From Collimonas pratensis (GTDB taxonomy: Bacteria; Pseudomonadota; Gammaproteobacteria; Burkholderiales; Burkholderiaceae_D), in contig NZ_CP013234.1 of NCBI RefSeq assembly GCF_001584185.1, positions 3,968,001 to 4,032,000 of the forward strand: a DNA stretch of 64,000 bases. Direction: 5' to 3'. A model generated the notes under the pieces. It did no database searches and had not been told where the DNA came from. It saw nothing but the letters and a program-made list of their open reading frames with translations. The translations under genes were made by a program, and so were the position numbers. Within the stretch, counting starts at the first letter, position 1. Each line of letters starts with the position of its first letter. Positions 1-12,072 of this stretch are shown in pieces.

Positions 1-260
1 GCAAGACCATCGACAGCGCCAAGTTCGAGTTCCTGCGCGCTGACGGCAAGGGCGACCGCATCAAATATTTTGAAATCGAACTGTCGAACGTACTGATCTC
101 CGACGTCACTCCTTCGGTCCAGGAAGGCGACGTCCTGAGCGAAAGCGTCAGCCTGAAATACTCCAAGGTCAAATGGAAGTACACCCAGCAAAAAATCGGT
201 GGCGGCTCGGGCGGCAACACTTCCGGCGGCTGGGATCTGTCTGTCAATAAAGTCGTGTAA
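1..260 (+). CDS. hcp: Hcp, T6SS inner tube protein (3' part only)
   Basis: The first 260 bases read in frame from base 3 as the C-terminal 85 residues of an Hcp-type protein. They contain the typical strand pattern around FEIELSNVLISDV, then SLKYSKVKWKYTQQK, and end with a Gly/Ser/Asn-rich tail GGWDLSVNKVV. Hcp forms stacked hexameric rings that make the T6SS inner tube and is also secreted. The start lies outside the window. The gene is directly followed by a hairpin and then tssE-tssF-tssG-tssH, which supports the call. The rest of the sheath and membrane-complex genes (tssB, C, J, K, L) are probably further left. Confidence 0.93.
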   Translation, partial: KTIDSAKFEFLRADGKGDRIKYFEIELSNVLISDVTPSVQEGDVLSESVSLKYSKVKWKYTQQKIGGGSGGNTSGGWDLSVNKVV

Positions 261-280
261 TTTTTTTTGCATCAGCAATG

Positions 281-310
281 AGAGCCGCGGCATGCTGCGG
301 CTCTTTTTTT
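281..310 (+). terminator. Hairpin with T-run between hcp and tssE
   Basis: AGAGCCGC (281-288) pairs with GCGGCTCT (297-304) and is followed by a run of seven T. It lies 20 bases after the hcp stop and 18 bases before the tssE start. As the downstream genes are co-oriented T6SS genes, it probably acts as a partial terminator that lets hcp be transcribed in excess over baseplate genes. The structure is seen; the read-through role is inference. Confidence 0.8.
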
Positions 311-327
311 CTCTTGAATGGTATGCG

Positions 328-819
328 ATGAAAGGTTTCACGCCAGGATTGTTTGACAGGTTGATGGGCGGCGACAGCACGCCTGCGCAATCCGATCTGG
401 TGGTGCGGCTGTCCATGGATTCCCTGAAAGACTCGGTTGCCCGCGACTTGGAAGCCATGCTGAATACGCGCACCGTGATTCCCGAAGAAATACTGAAGAA
501 TTTCCCCGAATGCAGCAAGTCGATACTGACCTACGGCTTGAACGATTTTTCCGGCATGAGCCTGGCCAGCGTGGATGACCGCGCATATATCTGCGAGTGC
601 CTGGAGCAAGGCATTGCGCGCCACGAGCCGCGCCTGAGGAATGTGCGCGCTTCGCTCGAACTGCGCGAAGGCTCCATCAACCGCCTGAATTTCGCGATCG
701 CGGCCATGCTGGTGGTAGGACCAGCCAAGGAAGCCGTGAGCTTCGACGCCGTGCTGCAGCCATCGACCTTGCAATACTCAATCAGCAAAGCACGCCGCGC
801 CGTGCGCATGGACGGTTAA
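328..819 (+). CDS. tssE: TssE, T6SS baseplate protein (gp25-like)
   Basis: A 163-residue protein of the gp25-like family, which forms part of the T6SS baseplate wedge with TssF, TssG and TssK in the cytoplasm. The family signature is visible as DLEAMLNTRT followed by YGLNDFSGMS. Its length matches the family. The reading frame stays open further upstream, but that part runs through the terminator after hcp, so the ATG at 328 is the sensible start. The stop is followed three bases later by the GTG of tssF, showing tight coupling in the tssEFGH operon. Confidence 0.94.
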   Translation: MKGFTPGLFDRLMGGDSTPAQSDLVVRLSMDSLKDSVARDLEAMLNTRTVIPEEILKNFPECSKSILTYGLNDFSGMSLASVDDRAYICECLEQGIARHEPRLRNVRASLELREGSINRLNFAIAAMLVVGPAKEAVSFDAVLQPSTLQYSISKARRAVRMDG

Positions 820-822
820 AAC

Positions 823-2667
823 GTGGACGAATTACTTCCCTATTATGAGCGCGAGCTCGGTTTCCTGAGGCGCTATTCGCGCGAGTTTTCCGAGCGCTAT
901 CCGAAGATTGCCGGACGCCTGCTGATGTCCGGCGAGGTGTCCGAAGATCCGCACATCGAGCGCATGATCCAGTCCTTCGCGCTGATCAATGCCCGAACCT
1001 CGAAGCGGCTGGACGACGACTATCCCGAATTCACCGAAGCCCTGTTCGAGGTGCTTTACCCGCATTACCTGCGTCCGTTTCCATCCTGCTCGATCGCGCG
1101 CATGGACTACGCCGCCGCTGCAGCGCAGCTGACCATGGCCATGCCGGTGCCGCGCGGCACCGAACTGACCACGCGCCAGGTCAAGGGCGTGGCCTGCAAA
1201 TTCAAGACCTGCTACGACGTCACGGTGGCGCCGGTGCGGTTGTCGCATGCGATCTTCGATCCCATCATCGAACCGCCGGATGCCGTACTGTTGCCGCCGG
1301 CGGCCAGCTCGCGCATCGGCATCACTTTCGAAAGCGTAGCCGAGCAAGCAGGTTTTGACGACCTCGGCGTCACCAGCCTGCGCGTGTTCATCGACGGCGA
1401 ACCATCATTTTGCGCGGCGCTGCGCGATACGCTCTTCATGCGCACCGTGCGCGCCTACGTGGAAGTCGGCAAGAGCGGAAGATGGCTTGCCGTCAGCAAG
1501 ATTCCGGTGACGCCGGTCGGCTTTGACGAAGATGAATCGCTGATCGATTTCCCGGCGCGCTCGCATCCCGCCTACCGGCTGCTGACCGAATACTTCTCTT
1601 ATCCTGAGAAATTCAATTTCTTTGATGTCAATGTCGCCGACATCACCAAGCTGCTGCCGCCAGGCTGCAAGAATTTCACCCTGCACCTGGTGCTGTCGGG
1701 ACTGCGCGCCGACTCCAACACCGCCCGCATGCTAGGCACTATGTCGACCAACAACCTGCTGCTGGGCTGCACGCCGGTCATCAATCTGTTCAAGCAGCGC
1801 GGCGACCCGATCCGCTTGACCCACACTAGCGCCTATTACCCGGTGGTCGGCGATTCACGCCGCGCCTATGCATATGAAGTGCATTCCATCGATTCGGTGC
1901 AACTGGTGCGGCAAACGCCGGAAGGCGAATCGATTACAGAATTCCGGCCCTTCTATTCACTGCGCCATGGCGAAAGTGCCGACAAGGCAGGCCACTACTG
2001 GGCCATGCGGCGCGACGAAATGGTGGCGGCGCGCAGCCCTGGCTACGAAACCGAGATTTCCATCGTCGACATCGACTTTGATCCGGCCGCCATAGAAACC
2101 GATACCCTGAGCATCGAGCTGACTTGCTGCAACCGCAACCTGCCCTCTTCGCTGTCCTACGGCCTGGAGGGCGGCGACCTGTTCCTGGAAGGCGGCTCGC
2201 TGGTGAACGAGATCAGTTTCCTGCGCAAGCCGTCCGAGCCCTGCCGTTTCGAACGTGGCCGCGGCGCCCACTGGCGCCTGATTTCGCATCTGGCGCTGAA
2301 CCATCTGTCGCTGGCCAAGGGCGGCCTGGAAGCACTGCAGGAAACCCTCAGCCTGTACGACCTGCCGCGCTCAGCCATCTCGCAGCGCCAGATCGGCAGC
2401 GTGGTCGGCATCGATCACAAAGCCGCGACCGCTTGGCTGCCGGGCAATCCGTTCGCCTCGCTGGTGCGCGGCATCGAAATCAGGGTGACGCTGGACGAAG
2501 AAGGTTTTGTAGGGAGCGGCATCCACGTGTTTGCCAACATCCTGGACCGCTTCCTCGGCCTGTATGTGCATGCCAACAGCTTTACGCAATTGGTGATAGC
2601 TTCAAAACGAACAGGTGAGGAGATACTGCGATGCTTACCGCGCAGCGGAGATTCGAACCTAGTGTAA
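823..2667 (+). CDS. tssF: TssF, T6SS baseplate protein (VasA family)
   Basis: A 614-residue TssF/VasA (ImpG) protein. With TssG it forms the TssF2-TssG wedge core of the T6SS baseplate. The N-terminal YYERELGFLRRYSREFSERY and the PRIAGRL-like stretch that follows are family hallmarks, and the length is typical. It starts at GTG 823, three bases after the tssE stop, with only a weak upstream GGACGG ribosome site, so translational coupling to tssE is likely. Its end overlaps the start of tssG by 37 bases. Confidence 0.95.
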   Translation: MDELLPYYERELGFLRRYSREFSERYPKIAGRLLMSGEVSEDPHIERMIQSFALINARTSKRLDDDYPEFTEALFEVLYPHYLRPFPSCSIARMDYAAAAAQLTMAMPVPRGTELTTRQVKGVACKFKTCYDVTVAPVRLSHAIFDPIIEPPDAVLLPPAASSRIGITFESVAEQAGFDDLGVTSLRVFIDGEPSFCAALRDTLFMRTVRAYVEVGKSGRWLAVSKIPVTPVGFDEDESLIDFPARSHPAYRLLTEYFSYPEKFNFFDVNVADITKLLPPGCKNFTLHLVLSGLRADSNTARMLGTMSTNNLLLGCTPVINLFKQRGDPIRLTHTSAYYPVVGDSRRAYAYEVHSIDSVQLVRQTPEGESITEFRPFYSLRHGESADKAGHYWAMRRDEMVAARSPGYETEISIVDIDFDPAAIETDTLSIELTCCNRNLPSSLSYGLEGGDLFLEGGSLVNEISFLRKPSEPCRFERGRGAHWRLISHLALNHLSLAKGGLEALQETLSLYDLPRSAISQRQIGSVVGIDHKAATAWLPGNPFASLVRGIEIRVTLDEEGFVGSGIHVFANILDRFLGLYVHANSFTQLVIASKRTGEEILRCLPRSGDSNLV

Positions 2668-3713
2668 TCCAGCGCCTGCTCGACAAGCCGCATCGTTTCC
2701 AGTTTTTCCAGGCAGTGATGATGCTGGAGCTGTGGCTGAAACAGAATGGCGTCCCGCATGAAGAGGCCGTCAGCGATTTCCTGCGTTTCCAGAACACGGT
2801 GTCGCTGAACTTCCCGCCCAGCGAGATTGAAGCGCTGCAGGTAACCCCCAAGCTGACCCAGCATACGGTGGAAGAACTGCTGGAAGCCTTGCAGAGTAAC
2901 CGGCTCGACAACATTGCGCTGACGCCGGCGTTTATCGGTTTTTTAGGTAGCAACGGTACGCTTCCCAGCCATTATTCGGAACGGATTGCCGCGCACCAGC
3001 TGTATGAAAAAGATCACGGCCCGCGCGCCTTCCTCGATGTCTTTTCGAATCGCGGCGTGGCGCTGTTCTTCAAGGCCTGGCGCAAGTACCGGCTGGAGTT
3101 CAAATACCAGATCGACGGCAAGGACAGCTTCCTGCCGTTGCTGATGGCGCTCGCAGGCCTCGGTCACCGCACCTTGCGCGACCGCATGTCGGATGACGGC
3201 GAAGGCCTGCTGGACGAATCGATCGGCCACTTTGCCGCCGCCATCCGGCACCGGCCGCCGTCGGCCGCCTACATGCAGCGGGTGCTTTGCGAATATTTTG
3301 CGGTGCCGATCGCCATCGAGCAGTTTGTCGGCCACTGGTACAACGTGCCGGTCGACCAGCAAACTGTGCTGGGCGCCACCAACGCCACGCTGGGCAGCGT
3401 TGCCATGGTCGGCGAGCGGGTCTGGCAGCGCGACTTGCGCATGCGCCTGAAGATAGGGCCGCTGCGGCGCAAGAATTTTGAGAGTTTTTTGCCGGGCGGC
3501 TCGGCTGCCCTCGGCCTGCAAAAAATACTGGCGATGTTTACCAGCGTTTTCCTGGAGTATGAAGTACAGCTGATCCTGCGCGCGGACGAGGTACGCAGCG
3601 TCACCTTGAACTCCGACCGCGAAGGCGGCCAACTGGGCTGGGACACCTTTGTCACCAGCCGCCCTGAACAGCACGACCGCACCGATGTTTGTTACGAAAT
3701 TCACTCACTTTGA
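2631..3713 (+). CDS. tssG: TssG, T6SS baseplate protein
   Basis: A 360-residue TssG (ImpH/VasB) protein, partner of TssF in the baseplate wedge. The N-terminal stretch PHRFQFFQAVMMLE and the internal GFLGSNGTLPSHYSE are typical of the family, and the length is normal. The ATG at 2631 lies inside the end of tssF, preceded by a GGTGAGGAG ribosome site inside tssF. It ends 24 bases before the preferred tssH start, consistent with one operon. Confidence 0.94.
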   Translation: MLTAQRRFEPSVIQRLLDKPHRFQFFQAVMMLELWLKQNGVPHEEAVSDFLRFQNTVSLNFPPSEIEALQVTPKLTQHTVEELLEALQSNRLDNIALTPAFIGFLGSNGTLPSHYSERIAAHQLYEKDHGPRAFLDVFSNRGVALFFKAWRKYRLEFKYQIDGKDSFLPLLMALAGLGHRTLRDRMSDDGEGLLDESIGHFAAAIRHRPPSAAYMQRVLCEYFAVPIAIEQFVGHWYNVPVDQQTVLGATNATLGSVAMVGERVWQRDLRMRLKIGPLRRKNFESFLPGGSAALGLQKILAMFTSVFLEYEVQLILRADEVRSVTLNSDREGGQLGWDTFVTSRPEQHDRTDVCYEIHSL

Positions 3714-3737
3714 CCATGCATGGATGGGAAGGCTTCA

Positions 3738-6446
<2,709 letters not shown>

Positions 6447-6460
6447 AACCAGGAGAAATC

Positions 6461-6826
6461 ATGGATGCAGCAGTCAAACAGCAAATTCTGAAGCAATGCT
6501 ACTCGAAGCGCTTCGACGAGAAATACAGCCGCAAGCACCAGTACCAGGACAAGGCCACCGACGTGCGCAACTACGTCAAGCTGACGCCGGCGGATATCGT
6601 CGACTTGCTGGATACAGCCTCGGCTGCCGCCCGCGCGCCTGCGCGCCGGCTGCTGCAGCTGATGCAGGGACGGCCTTGGCTGCCTTCAGCGACAGCGCAT
6701 GAGGGCGGGACTGGGGATCAGCGTGGGGTGGATAATAATTTGCACATTACGCTGAAGGTGGGGAATGCGAGCTTTCACTTACGGTGCAAGGAACAGCCTG
6801 GGTTGCATATTATTCAGATCACCTGA
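6461..6826 (+). CDS. Unknown protein encoded just after clpV
   Basis: A 121-residue protein that I do not recognise. It starts 14 bases after the clpV stop with a strong AGGAG ribosome site, so it is probably the last gene of the tssEFGH operon. The N-terminal half is charged (QCYSKRFDEKYSRKHQYQDK), the middle is Ala/Arg-rich, and the C-terminus NNLHITLKVGNASFHLRC looks like beta strands. There is no signal peptide or membrane segment. It sits between the structural genes and the effector module, so a T6SS accessory role is possible but unproven. It could also be a decayed remnant, since the second half has less typical codon use. Confidence 0.55.
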   Translation: MDAAVKQQILKQCYSKRFDEKYSRKHQYQDKATDVRNYVKLTPADIVDLLDTASAAARAPARRLLQLMQGRPWLPSATAHEGGTGDQRGVDNNLHITLKVGNASFHLRCKEQPGLHIIQIT

Positions 6827-6966
6827 TAGCCGCAGCAACATATATATATACAGGACCGGTTCCAACGACATCATACGCTGGCCAATGTCTACACCGGTCC
6901 GAAATCACATGATTGCAATAGTCATATGCGTGTTCATATTGTGCAGCAATTTTTTGAGTGCCAGAA

Positions 6967-7383
6967 TCATAAATCTAGCCACTTTTTCCACTTCCCCTTG
7001 TTTGCAATATCGATTTCTTTATATTTGATACGCCATTCCCCATTTTCCAGCACTAGATAATATCGCCCTTCCCCGCCGATTAAACCGGCTGGCACATATA
7101 CCCAATGTTTATCGGGCATATCTTCCTCTATTCGAAGAATTTCCAGCTGAAATTCCGGCGGCTCACCGAAATCCAGAAAGTCATATCTGGATTGATGCCT
7201 GGCCAGAGCCTGCTTTGACAGATATTTCTTAAAAATTTCTTTTACCTTGGCCAGACGCTGTTGATTAACCGTGTCATTCAGCCTGTCAGCAGCACTACTC
7301 CAACGCTCCCACTCAGCCATCTCGTCAAAAAAAAGCTGAGCTACCTCTCTTGATGTTTGACTCGGTTCTATATTTTTTGGCAT
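6967..7383 (-). CDS. Candidate immunity protein for the Rhs toxin (NTF2-fold-like)
   Basis: A 138-residue acidic/amphipathic soluble protein directly downstream of the Rhs gene; its ATG at 7383 is 11 bases after the Rhs stop and has an AGGAAAG ribosome site. An upstream in-frame ATG at 7407 would overlap rhs and lacks such a site. The C-terminal YYLVLENGEWRIKYKEID resembles the strand pattern of NTF2-like immunity proteins linked to polymorphic toxins. By position and size it is the cognate immunity protein that would neutralise the nuclease tip in the producer. Position is direct evidence; the NTF2 fold is a visual judgement. The region is AT-richer than the T6SS structural genes. Confidence 0.72.
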   Translation of the reverse strand: MPKNIEPSQTSREVAQLFFDEMAEWERWSSAADRLNDTVNQQRLAKVKEIFKKYLSKQALARHQSRYDFLDFGEPPEFQLEILRIEEDMPDKHWVYVPAGLIGGEGRYYLVLENGEWRIKYKEIDIANKGKWKKWLDL

Positions 7384-7394
7384 TTTCTTTCCTG

Positions 7395-10300
7395 TTACGG
7401 ACAGCAAGCGGGATTCATGAAGGTCTTTGATCTTGTCTGACCGTTAATCGTATAGGAATAAACTATTTCATGCGGTCGTGTCGAGACGGCGTCTTTATAG
7501 TTTAATTTAACACTAATGTCTGCGTTCACATTCCCAGCTTTCACCTGCTCAGCGATACCACTCTCCCATTGCGCAAACGCTCCCCTGTTCACGCCAAGCG
7601 CTTGCGGAAAAACATACTTCTTCCCGCCACGCCCACCTAATTGATTTCCAACTACGTGGCCGGCATCATCATGAGAACAGCCGAGACTTCTCGCCCATTT
7701 ACGGGAAGTGTCGTTTGTGTTGCTACCTTTTTTAATATCAGCTGGTGTAATCGTCGCGGTCGCACTTTCTATCCGTTTTCCATCAGCACTATAAACATAG
7801 GTGGCGTTCGAAAACAATCCTAGCGGATCAATCCAGCCAACAGGATTCGGTGCATATTGATAGGGATTGACCCCACCCGACAGCCCTATCGGGTCTTGGC
7901 TCACAAAACTACCAATATGCGCATCGTAATAGCGATTTCGATTGTAATGAAGCTCTGTCTCCGCGTCGTAATATTGTCCCTGGAGCCGGATCGGATTATC
8001 AACGGTCTGGATATGTATTTGTTGCGCACGGCCCGATGCGGCATAGCTGGCTGACCAAACCACTTGCCCGCTGCTATCAGTTAGTTTGATCGGGCAGCCA
8101 TTTGGATCATTATGATAATGAAATATGCCACCATTTTTTTTCTCATCAAATTGCTGTTGTCGGATTACACCCATTTCCGGCCGACTTCCGATAGCTGTCG
8201 CTGACGCATTAATCGGTTGGGAAACCGGAGATGGCAAGTCATTAGCATGGACACCCAACAACATTCCGGAACCTAATCCAATAGACGCCTCCACGCCGGC
8301 GAGCCGTGCTTGCCGGTTTCCACCATGGTCCGATGAAACGGGCTTGCTTTCTTTCCCCAAAGTCAGACTACCGAGTCCACCCAGTCCGCCTAGCTGGTCG
8401 GTCATCGAAGATTTCGGCATCCTATCAAGAAACACATTAACAGGAACTGCGGTTGGTTTCGCCTGCACTTGTTGGACAGGATAAAAATCTGCTTTTTTTC
8501 CCGTGATGCGATCTGTTCTCTTTGCAAACTTGACCTGTCTGTCAATTAATACCAACGGCACAAAAGTGTCAGGATAATAAACAAACTCTCGCGTTTGAGA
8601 ATGCAATGCCTTAAATGCACTAAGCCGTCTTCGTGCTGCCATCAAATCCGCCACATTGGCAGCCAGCCAAATATCATCGGAGTTTTTGGTATCAATCGAT
8701 TGCGTGACTTCTCCCAATAACGCATCGCCATCCCAAAAAAACCAGGTGATATGCGTCGGACTATGCTTGAATACGCGGCGCCCCAGGGGATCGTAGCCGT
8801 ATCGTGTAACCTGCCCGTTGTTACAGCTTTCAATCAGCCGCTGGTTAGCATCCCAGCTCAGTTTTGTCTGTGTTTGATCGAATGCCGCAGCTAAATGAGA
8901 TTGCGTTTTTCCTGATGAGGTTTGCTGTTTTTGGATCAGATTGCCGGCACGATCAAAAATATAATCCATACCGTCATGGTTGCCTTCACGAAACCACGAC
9001 GTTTCGACCAGACCTTCGCCGCCCACTACCTGCTTCAATTCCGCTTGATGTATGCGCATTCGTAGGCGATCACCGGCCGGATCATTCAAAATCTCCGTCA
9101 CACGTCCGGCAGGATCTGTATGCCTCAATAAATTTCCCATAAGGTCATACTGATAAAGATTAATCCCCTGTTCGCTATCGCTGCGACGTATCTGGTTACC
9201 GACGCAATCATACTCATAGCGGGTTTCAAACAATGATCCTTTATCATTCAGAACGGTCTGGGCAGTGAGATAGCCTGCAGGATCATATTTCAAATCGCGG
9301 CGAACGCTACTACTCAACTGTTCCGTCACAATCCGCCCCAGCACATCGCGTTCGATCACCACCGCGGGTTCATCATTAACCGTCACGCTGGCTATTTGGT
9401 TGCGCAAATCGAAAGTTGAAATTACCAGGTTGCCGGCGCTGGTGCGGCGCAAAAGACGATTACCGACCTCGTCATAGACATTTTCGATACGGAACCCGTC
9501 TTGCACCTCTTCTCTAAGCCGACCATCAGCGTCAAATTTACGCAAGATATGACGACTCTGACTGCGTAACTCGACCAACGCTCCACGCTTGTCATAGCAG
9601 AATGTCTCATACAATTGCTTACCGGGGTGATCGTGATCAGGCAGAGCCTTCCTGGTAATACGGCCGTGTCGATCGGTGTCGTAGCTGATTATTCGTCCCA
9701 ACGGATCGCAGCTTCCCAATAATCGGCCTGCGGCATCGTAACGATAAGTACATGACTGCCCCCAGTAATCGATTTCCTCGACAATTCGCCCCAGCTCATC
9801 GAACTTGATCTGATAGGTCTCCTTACGTTGATTGACCACGCCAATCAGCCGCTCTTCAACGTCATATAGAAATTCGACACAATAACCATCGGCTTGCAGA
9901 CGTTTAGCGAGCTGTCCTGTGCCAAAATACGCAAGTTTGGTCTGTGCCCCGTTCTCGTCGCTATAACCAATCAGGCGATCTTCTTCATCGTATTCATACT
10001 TTGCGCCGCCCGCAGCTTGCATTACCTGAAGCAATCGCCCTTTAGCATCGTAGCAATACTCAATGACGTCGCCGACAGGGTCAGTACGCCGCCTTAAATA
10101 TCCCAATGCATCGTGCTCGAAATCACTGTGGTGACCAAGCGCATCAGTCATGCGCAACAAGTTCCCATAACGGTCGAAAGAAAGTGCAGTGGTTGCCCCA
10201 CGCGGATTGACATGAGCAAGCAAATGCCCCAGTGCATCATACTCAAAGCGCGAACAAGCACCCATCGGCGTGGTCTGCTCCAGCAACAAACCACGTTCAT

Positions 10301-12059
10301 CCCATTTTTGCCGCCACCGCTGACCGAGCGGATCAATAATCTCGACGACGTGATTGGCCTCGTCAAAAACCGCGGTCATGATACTGCCGTCCGGTTGCAC
10401 CAGCGTCAGCAAATTGCCGCGTTCATCATATGCGAACTCTGTGCGCAATCCTACAGGGTCAATCACTGCGGTGGTGCGCCCTACTTCGTCATACTCAAAA
10501 ACCGTAACACCTCCGAGTGGATCAATTTCACACAACGGCAAATTATTCTGATCGAACTTGATCAGCGAGGTGTATCCAAACGAATCGATTACTTCGGTTT
10601 CGCGCAGCGACTCATTGTAGGTAAATCGATAGTCGTGCAGTCCATGATCCCCCCAAGCGCGAATCGCGCGCCACCGATCGTCATATGTATAGTAGAAGGA
10701 TAAGCCCAGGCGATCGGCATGACGCACCATATGATGGCGGTCGTATTCGAAAGTACGGGCGGCATTGAGCGCATCGAGCGCAGCGATCATGTCCCGATTC
10801 AAATATTTGTATGCCGCCAGCGGGTGGGTCAGGCCGGTGGCCGGATCATATAAGCTTAATTGATGAATTTTTCCATCATGCTCATGTACTTCGATGAAAC
10901 GCCCCGGTAAGATGTCGATACCACTCTCTACGATTCGAGTCAGATGACCGTCGACACGTTCGAAGCGCCAATAATTACCGCACAAATCCTCGATCCGTTC
11001 GATCTTCAACGACAAGGTCTGACGCGCCGGCGTGACGTTGGCAGCCAGATTACAGAAAACGTAGCGCAAGTCATCCTTGGTCAGCACTTGCAATATGTCA
11101 GTACCGTTATCTTGCACCCATATCAGGCGGGTGCCATCGACAAATTCGGTCACAGCGTGCTCGATACCGGGGGCTGCAGGTAAGTGCGCAAAGACGGTGG
11201 CACCGCTGGCTTCGAAGAACAGAACGGCGCCGTCGGCGTCGATTTCCAGGCGGAAGTCGGCCGGGGTCTGCCAGCCATAACCGCACATGCCGTCATGACA
11301 GTTGCTCGACGAATAATTGCGAGTCCAGCTCAGCGGCAAGCGGCCCGGGATGGAGAAATCCTGGTGCGAGACCGCGACACTGCCATCGCGAATATCGACA
11401 GGTTCAGCTCGCAACACCTTGCACTTGAGGAAGCCGGCCTCCATGTTCTCGAACAGCTTCTTGTATTTCGTTTTAAGGGCGTCGGCGGCGCGCTTGAAAT
11501 ATTTGGTCTCGCGCAAAGCCTTTAAACCTTTGCCCAGGCCTTTGACCAATCCAGCCAATGCCAGCTGGGCGGCGATTCCCTCCAGTGCCTCCATAATACT
11601 CGGCGGACCGCCGACGAAGACGGTATCGGGTATCGCCAGGTTGACCGACGTCGGTAGGGTCATCGACATATGCGGCTCGGCCGACTTCTTGAGCCGGAAC
11701 GGGGGCACCATGCCGACTACGCTGCAATCGAGCACCGGCATGCCCAGGCGCGAAAATGGCGAGCCATCGGCCAGCACGGTCTTGCTGCCCATGAAGATCT
11801 GGTCGTCAAACTGCGGTCCCTCTGGAGCACGCAGCGGCGGCATCCACACTCCCAGGGGGATGTGGACCGACAATCCTTGAGTGCCTGCCGTGGCGCGCTT
11901 GACGCCGGCCACCTGCACCGTGGCGCCGATGAACGGCAGATAATCGAAAGGATCCAGCACAATCGAAATATGCGCGGTCGGCAATGGTCCCGGCGGCATC
12001 TCGTACATGTGGATATCGATGCCAATCTGTGGATCGAAATGTTTGGCGGCGTTGGTCAT
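7395..12059 (-). CDS. rhs: Rhs-family T6SS effector with PAAR-like N-terminus and nuclease tip
   Basis: A 1554-residue polymorphic toxin. The N-terminal 200 residues look PAAR-like (LADGSPFSRLGMPVLDC, IPDTVFVGGPPS) and would cap VgrG. A DUF6531-like segment (IPGRLPLSWTRNYSS) opens the Rhs shell, followed by many YD repeats such as YEYDEEDRLIGY. The core closes with RYYDAHIGSFVSQDPIGL and the DPLGL cleavage motif ending near residue 1415. The last 139 residues (bases 7398-7814) are the variable tip. It holds SHDDAGHVVGNQLGG (DDAGH at 1464-1468), which matches the D-x-GH motif of DNA/RNA non-specific endonucleases. The start at ATG 12059 has AAAGGGAAG upstream and lies 13 bases after the TPR gene; an in-frame ATG at 12131 would overlap that gene. 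The C-terminal two thirds are visibly AT-richer. Confidence 0.92.
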   Translation of the reverse strand: MTNAAKHFDPQIGIDIHMYEMPPGPLPTAHISIVLDPFDYLPFIGATVQVAGVKRATAGTQGLSVHIPLGVWMPPLRAPEGPQFDDQIFMGSKTVLADGSPFSRLGMPVLDCSVVGMVPPFRLKKSAEPHMSMTLPTSVNLAIPDTVFVGGPPSIMEALEGIAAQLALAGLVKGLGKGLKALRETKYFKRAADALKTKYKKLFENMEAGFLKCKVLRAEPVDIRDGSVAVSHQDFSIPGRLPLSWTRNYSSSNCHDGMCGYGWQTPADFRLEIDADGAVLFFEASGATVFAHLPAAPGIEHAVTEFVDGTRLIWVQDNGTDILQVLTKDDLRYVFCNLAANVTPARQTLSLKIERIEDLCGNYWRFERVDGHLTRIVESGIDILPGRFIEVHEHDGKIHQLSLYDPATGLTHPLAAYKYLNRDMIAALDALNAARTFEYDRHHMVRHADRLGLSFYYTYDDRWRAIRAWGDHGLHDYRFTYNESLRETEVIDSFGYTSLIKFDQNNLPLCEIDPLGGVTVFEYDEVGRTTAVIDPVGLRTEFAYDERGNLLTLVQPDGSIMTAVFDEANHVVEIIDPLGQRWRQKWDERGLLLEQTTPMGACSRFEYDALGHLLAHVNPRGATTALSFDRYGNLLRMTDALGHHSDFEHDALGYLRRRTDPVGDVIEYCYDAKGRLLQVMQAAGGAKYEYDEEDRLIGYSDENGAQTKLAYFGTGQLAKRLQADGYCVEFLYDVEERLIGVVNQRKETYQIKFDELGRIVEEIDYWGQSCTYRYDAAGRLLGSCDPLGRIISYDTDRHGRITRKALPDHDHPGKQLYETFCYDKRGALVELRSQSRHILRKFDADGRLREEVQDGFRIENVYDEVGNRLLRRTSAGNLVISTFDLRNQIASVTVNDEPAVVIERDVLGRIVTEQLSSSVRRDLKYDPAGYLTAQTVLNDKGSLFETRYEYDCVGNQIRRSDSEQGINLYQYDLMGNLLRHTDPAGRVTEILNDPAGDRLRMRIHQAELKQVVGGEGLVETSWFREGNHDGMDYIFDRAGNLIQKQQTSSGKTQSHLAAAFDQTQTKLSWDANQRLIESCNNGQVTRYGYDPLGRRVFKHSPTHITWFFWDGDALLGEVTQSIDTKNSDDIWLAANVADLMAARRRLSAFKALHSQTREFVYYPDTFVPLVLIDRQVKFAKRTDRITGKKADFYPVQQVQAKPTAVPVNVFLDRMPKSSMTDQLGGLGGLGSLTLGKESKPVSSDHGGNRQARLAGVEASIGLGSGMLLGVHANDLPSPVSQPINASATAIGSRPEMGVIRQQQFDEKKNGGIFHYHNDPNGCPIKLTDSSGQVVWSASYAASGRAQQIHIQTVDNPIRLQGQYYDAETELHYNRNRYYDAHIGSFVSQDPIGLSGGVNPYQYAPNPVGWIDPLGLFSNATYVYSADGKRIESATATITPADIKKGSNTNDTSRKWARSLGCSHDDAGHVVGNQLGGRGGKKYVFPQALGVNRGAFAQWESGIAEQVKAGNVNADISVKLNYKDAVSTRPHEIVYSYTINGQTRSKTFMNPACCP
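7398..7814 (-). other. Variable toxin tip of the Rhs protein
   Basis: This is the part of the Rhs gene after the DPLGL motif, encoding 139 residues. Rhs cores are reused with different tips, each paired with its own immunity gene, so this junction marks the exchangeable module. The tip contains DDAGHVVGNQLGG and a downstream Asn-containing stretch, consistent with an endonuclease of the Endonuclea_NS type. The end NPACCP is unusual in having a double Cys. Confidence 0.7.
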
Positions 12060-12072
12060 GAACGCTTCCCTT

